Shown here: positions 7,100-10,000 of the stretch, in pieces
Layout of the letters: each line of letters starts with the position of its first letter
Numbering within the stretch: the stretch's first letter is position 1
Assembly: GCF_042767895.1 (NCBI RefSeq)
Contig: NC_091576.1
Span: 5,545,040-5,555,039, forward strand
Origin: Penaeus vannamei
Lineage: Eukaryota > Arthropoda > Malacostraca > Decapoda > Penaeidae
Direction: 5' to 3'
DNA length: 10,000 bases
The notes under the pieces: model-generated
Told to the model about the DNA's origin: nothing
Databases searched by the model: none
Seen by the model: only the letters and a program-made list of their open reading frames with translations
Made by a program: the position numbers and the translations under genes

Positions 7100-7706
7100 G
7101 ATTCTCAGAGTTCCTTGTGTGAGAGCCAGACCTTCATTGCAGATCCTTCGTTGTGAAATTATTCATCATCATTCATAATTCTCTCGCTTTCACCAAAACA
7201 AAGATTCTCAGAGTTCCTTGTGTGAGAGCCAAACCTTCATTGCAGATCCTTCGTTGTGAAATTATTCATCATCATTCATAATTCTCTCGCTTTCACCAAA
7301 ACAAAGATTCTCAGAGTTCCTTGTGTGAGAGCCAAACCTTCATTGCAGATCCTTCGTTGTGAAATTATTCATCATCATTCATAATTCTCTCGCTTTCACC
7401 AAAACAAAGATTCTCAGAGTTCCTTGTGTGAGAGCCAAACCTTCATTACAGATGCCTCGTTGTGAAATTATTCATTTTCATAATTCTCTCGCTTTCACCA
7501 AAACAAAGATTCTCAGAGTTCCTTGTGTGAGAGCCAAACCTTCATTACAGATGCCTCGTTGTGAAATTATTCATTTTCATAAATTTCTCGCTTTCACCAA
7601 AACAAAGATTCTCAGAGTTCCTTGTGTGAGAGCCAAACCTTCATTACAGATCCTTCGTTGTGAAATTATTCATCATCATTCATAATTTTCTCGCTTTCAC
7701 CAAAAC
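7100..7706. repeat. 99/103-bp complex minisatellite, six copies
   Basis: Units begin with GATTCTCAGAGTTCCTTGTG at 7100, 7203, 7306, 7409, 7508 and 7607, so units 1-3 are 103 bp and units 4-5 are 99 bp. The last ends in TCACCAAAACGAATTACTG near 7706. Units are about 95-99% alike. The 4-bp size difference is CATCATCATTCAT against CATTTTCAT, inside the loop of a potential hairpin (arms GAAATTAT and ATAATTC). Units 4 and 5 also share ATTACAGATGCCTCG. Unit 6 mixes ATTACA of that type with GATCCTTCG and the long loop of units 1-3. The 99-bp copies keep an open plus-strand frame of 33-residue repeats, but the 103-bp copies break it, so I regard it as non-coding and probably intronic. Confidence 0.95.
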
Positions 7707-8360
7707 GAATTACTGTATACTGTAGCAAGTAAAGTGTTTGACATGAAAAGTTTGACTTCCATAAACCGATTGGGGTTGGCGCTCACCTCGCCTGATTTGC
7801 GTGGCCAGCGCTTGACTCAATTACGGTATTTTACTCAATTACTCATTGCGATTAGCTTTATCGCAGTTTAATTCTCACGAGTTCTTTGATTAGTGTTCAA
7901 CCCAATCTAGGAGAGCGGTTTACAGGCAGAGTTTGATCACCCTTAGCAAGAATTAGCTGTCAGAGATGAAACCCCTTTTGTCAGGTATGAACTGGCTGTC
8001 TGACTTTGTGGATTGGCTTTGCGAAAGTTCTCTTTGATTGAAATGGTTGCGAAAAAGTTACAAAATAAGTTAATAGAAGTTCCGAGAGAATAATGATTTT
8101 AATTCACTATTTTATAAGAAATAATCGTTCTGCAGTTTGTTTGTTTTCTGGCGAGGGACATATTTCACTAAAATATTTTATGTCTTTTGGAATAAAGTTT
8201 CTTAAAAACGGTATACACGCAAAAATGTCAAGAACCATCACCAGCGCACATTTTGGAAAATTAGGCGCCAACTTCGTGCGTGAACAAAAGTTTTCGGTCT
8301 GGAACAATATTGAATTTTGCAAAGATATGTTTCAATGCATAACTCTTTGCATTTATTAAT
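7707..8360. other. unique AT-rich region, probably intronic
   Basis: About 650 bp of complex, non-repetitive sequence. The longest frames are 88 codons plus-strand (8093-8359) and 71 codons minus-strand (8107-8322). They overlap each other, lack flanking splice or promoter signals and have unremarkable residue composition, so neither is called. A CAG|GTATGA donor-like site has its GT near 7986 but no open exon precedes it. I see no RNA gene. Confidence 0.45.
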
Positions 8361-8627
8361 GATAACACCGATCCTGTTTTCAGGTTTATTCTCTTTCATC
8401 TTCGAAAGATAGTCTAATCGCCGTTTTTATTTTCTTCATCTACGGAAAATAGTCCTGGTCCATTTTTTTAAATTTAGGAAGCATAAAATTGTTCTCTTTT
8501 TCATCTACGAAAGGAAATGCTGTTCCTATTATCGAGTTGCTTTTTTTTTATTTTCGAAAGATGGCACTGATCCCATATTTAATTTTTCTTTTCGTCTTTA
8601 AAAATAATAACGTGACCTGTCGTCATG
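8361..8627. repeat. ancient degenerate tandem repeat, about 5-6 units
   Basis: A motif resembling TTTTCATCTTCGAAAGATAG, followed by CTGRTCC and a T-rich run, recurs with variation. CATCTTCGAAAGAT begins at 8397, CATCTACGGAAAAT at 8437, CATCTACGAAAGGA at 8502, ATTTTCGAAAGAT near 8550 and CGTCTTTAAAAAT at 8593. The trailing element appears as CTGGTCC, CTGTTCC, CTGATCC and GTGACC, and an isolated CCGATCCTG at 8369 looks like the tail of an earlier unit. Spacing varies from 40 to 65 bp, as expected of an old, decayed array. Confidence 0.45.
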
Positions 8628-8710
8628 ATTCGTATTTTCTGTAAGGATTCGGTTTCCATCTATTAAAAAATTTACCGATAAGCAATATAAGCTGGGGAGA
8701 AATGTACAGC

Positions 8711-8790
8711 TATAATCTCTTAATAATAATAATAATTATAATTAATCTTAATTAATAATAATCTTAATAATAATAATTGTATAATCTCTT
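8711..8790. repeat. TAA/TTA-rich patch between TATAATCTCTT direct repeats
   Basis: TATAATCTCTT occurs at 8711-8721 and 8780-8790. Between them lie (TAA)n runs with TTAATCTTAATTAATAATAA. The 69-bp spacing suggests local duplication or an ATT-type simple repeat that has spread. Confidence 0.6.
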
Positions 8791-8865
8791 CACATTCCTC
8801 CCCCGGCGAGTGTTCGAACGACAATGCATATCACTTCTTCGCAAAAAAAATGCTTTATCTCACAC

Positions 8866-8895
8866 ACTCTCTCTCTCCCTCCGTCCCTCCCTTTC

Positions 8896-8964
<69 letters not shown>

Positions 8965-8998
8965 TTCTCTCTGTCTCTCTCTCTCTCTCTCCTCCTCC

Positions 8999-9076
<78 letters not shown>

Positions 9077-9121
9077 TTTCTCTCTTTCTCTCTGTCTCTC
9101 TCTGTCTCTCTCTCTCTCTCC

Positions 9122-9184
<63 letters not shown>

Positions 9185-9191
9185 CCCTTCC

Positions 9192-9281
<90 letters not shown>

Positions 9282-9443
9282 TCTCTCTCCCGCCCCCTCT
9301 CTCTCTCTCCCTCCCTCCCTCTTTCTCTCTCTCTATCTCTCCCTCCCTCCCTCCTCCCTCTCTCTCTGTCCCTTTTTTCTCCATCCCTCTCTGTCTGTCT
9401 GTCTCTGTCTCTCTCTCTCTCTCTCCCTCTCCCTCCCTCCCTA

Positions 9444-9511
<68 letters not shown>

Positions 9512-9537
9512 ACTCACTCACTCACTCACTCACTCAC

Positions 9538-9575
<38 letters not shown>
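8866..9575. repeat. 700-bp (CT)n-dominated pyrimidine tract
   Basis: (CT)n fills almost the whole block, with CCCT, TTTCTC and GTCT variants. Uninterrupted pyrimidine stretches include 8974-9093 (120 nt) and 9105-9291 (187 nt). A module containing CTTTCTCTCTTTCTCTCTGTC appears near 8955 and again near 9075, so there is a higher-order duplication of about 120 bp. Open frames on either strand (poly Ser-Leu or Arg-Glu) are artefacts. Confidence 0.98.
9507..9542. repeat. (CACT)9 inside the (CT)n tract
   Basis: Nine perfect tetranucleotide copies occupy 36 bp, flanked on both sides by (CT)n. It is a likely derivative of CTCT by substitution and then slippage. Confidence 0.97.
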
Positions 9576-9576
<1 letters not shown>

Positions 9577-10000
9577 CGTCTATTGTTCATATTTGTAATT
9601 TGTTCACCGACCGCGTCTCTACATCCTAAGGAACGTCCACCATAATCTTGTCTCATTGGTACATTATCCTCTCTTCAATTTCTTCTTTTTCCTTTATTAA
9701 AATGCTTCATATTTTAATTTAATGAATTCCTTAATGAATTCATATTTTATTCATAATGCTTCATATTAATGCTTTATCATAATTTCTTTTTATAATGCTT
9801 CGTAATAACTGTGGTATTTCTCATTCGACACAGTTTGAAAATTTCCTTGATCGTGTCCACTACAATCCTCTCTGTGCGAATTTTCCCTTCTTTATCGTAA
9901 TGTTTTCCGTTCACGATTACACCTGCTCGTCCATGATGCTACGAGGATCCTGTCAATAACCTGCAAACCTGTCAATAACTTGCAAAAAAAAAAAAAACCG
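9576..10000. other. AT-rich unique end region with small repeats
   Basis: No gene is visible. AATGCTTCATATT-like words recur near 9701, 9756, 9769 and 9795, and a perfect palindrome ATGAATTCAT lies at 9734-9743. A 19-bp direct repeat, CCTGTCAATAACCTGCAAA at 9949-9967 and CCTGTCAATAACTTGCAAA at 9968-9986, leads into a 14-base poly(A) at 9984-9997. The poly(A) after a unique tail could mark a retroposon 3' end, but there is no matching body or target-site duplication to support that. Confidence 0.5.

Noticed and set aside
7359..7685. 108-codon plus-strand frame with 33-residue repeats
   Set aside because: It is open only because the 99-bp units are a multiple of three. The 103-bp units of the same array break the frame, and there is no start context or splice evidence.
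8093..8359. 88-codon plus-strand frame and 71-codon minus-strand frame over the same bases
   Set aside because: They overlap each other in AT-rich DNA with no promoter, splice or motif support, which fits chance.
8777..9645. Poly Ser-Leu frames of more than 250 codons on the plus strand and a poly Arg-Glu frame on the minus strand
   Set aside because: They are translations of (CT)n and lack stops only because the dinucleotide has no stop codon.
9576..10000. Retrotransposon 3' end suggested by poly(A)
   Set aside because: As a firm annotation it fails: no coding body, target-site duplication or terminal repeat is visible. It is kept only as a low-interest observation.

Overview
The window looks like repeat-saturated nuclear DNA of a multicellular animal. 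More than half of it is microsatellite or minisatellite: (GA/CT)n, (CA)n, (TA)n, ATT/ATC triplet-like arrays and four longer-unit tandem arrays. There is no bacterial gene organisation, no operon, no rRNA or tRNA, no CRISPR and no recognisable transposase or reverse transcriptase. This density and mix of long simple repeats, with spliceosomal-type GT...AG signals, fits a decapod crustacean such as a penaeid shrimp. That assignment is inference from repeat content, not from a marker gene.

Layout. 1-578: sixteen copies of a 35-bp pyrimidine minisatellite. 723-820: (AG)n. 843-1124: a minus-strand open stretch with a decayed 33-bp (11-residue) periodicity. 1420-1790: a CpG-rich, promoter-like island with a perfect CRE and an E-box. 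1829-2034: (CA)n, a (TG)n hairpin and (TA)n. 2035-2423: unique DNA split by a 42-bp G tract. 2420-2828: compound (TA)/(CA). 2869-3038: (GA)n. 3217-3767: ATTATC-type array. 3770-4192: purine tract. 4193-4460: unique DNA with a possible terminal exon. 4461-4900: GATAAT-type array of opposite polarity. 5132-5965: six copies of a roughly 111-124-bp compound minisatellite. 5980-6960: the best candidate for genic sequence. 7039-7706: a 36-bp duplication followed by six copies of a 99/103-bp minisatellite. 7707-8860: mostly unique AT-rich DNA. 8866-9575: a 700-bp pyrimidine tract. 9576-10000: AT-rich DNA ending in a 19-bp duplication and poly(A).

The one convincing protein-coding element is at 6843-6959 on the plus strand. 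A well-placed ATG opens a 39-codon stretch with a textbook signal peptide, and it runs exactly in phase 0 to a GTGAGT splice donor. Upstream (5985-6647) is a cluster of strong donor and acceptor sequences that could define 5' UTR exons. I infer the 5' end of a gene for a secreted protein whose remaining exons lie beyond the window, with the minisatellites sitting in or near its introns. I do not recognise the protein family. I found no evidence for a new multi-gene system. The points worth a second look are this cryptic gene start, a possible small hydrophobic terminal exon at 4321, a mosaic hairpin-bearing minisatellite, and the strand polarity of the purine/pyrimidine tracts.
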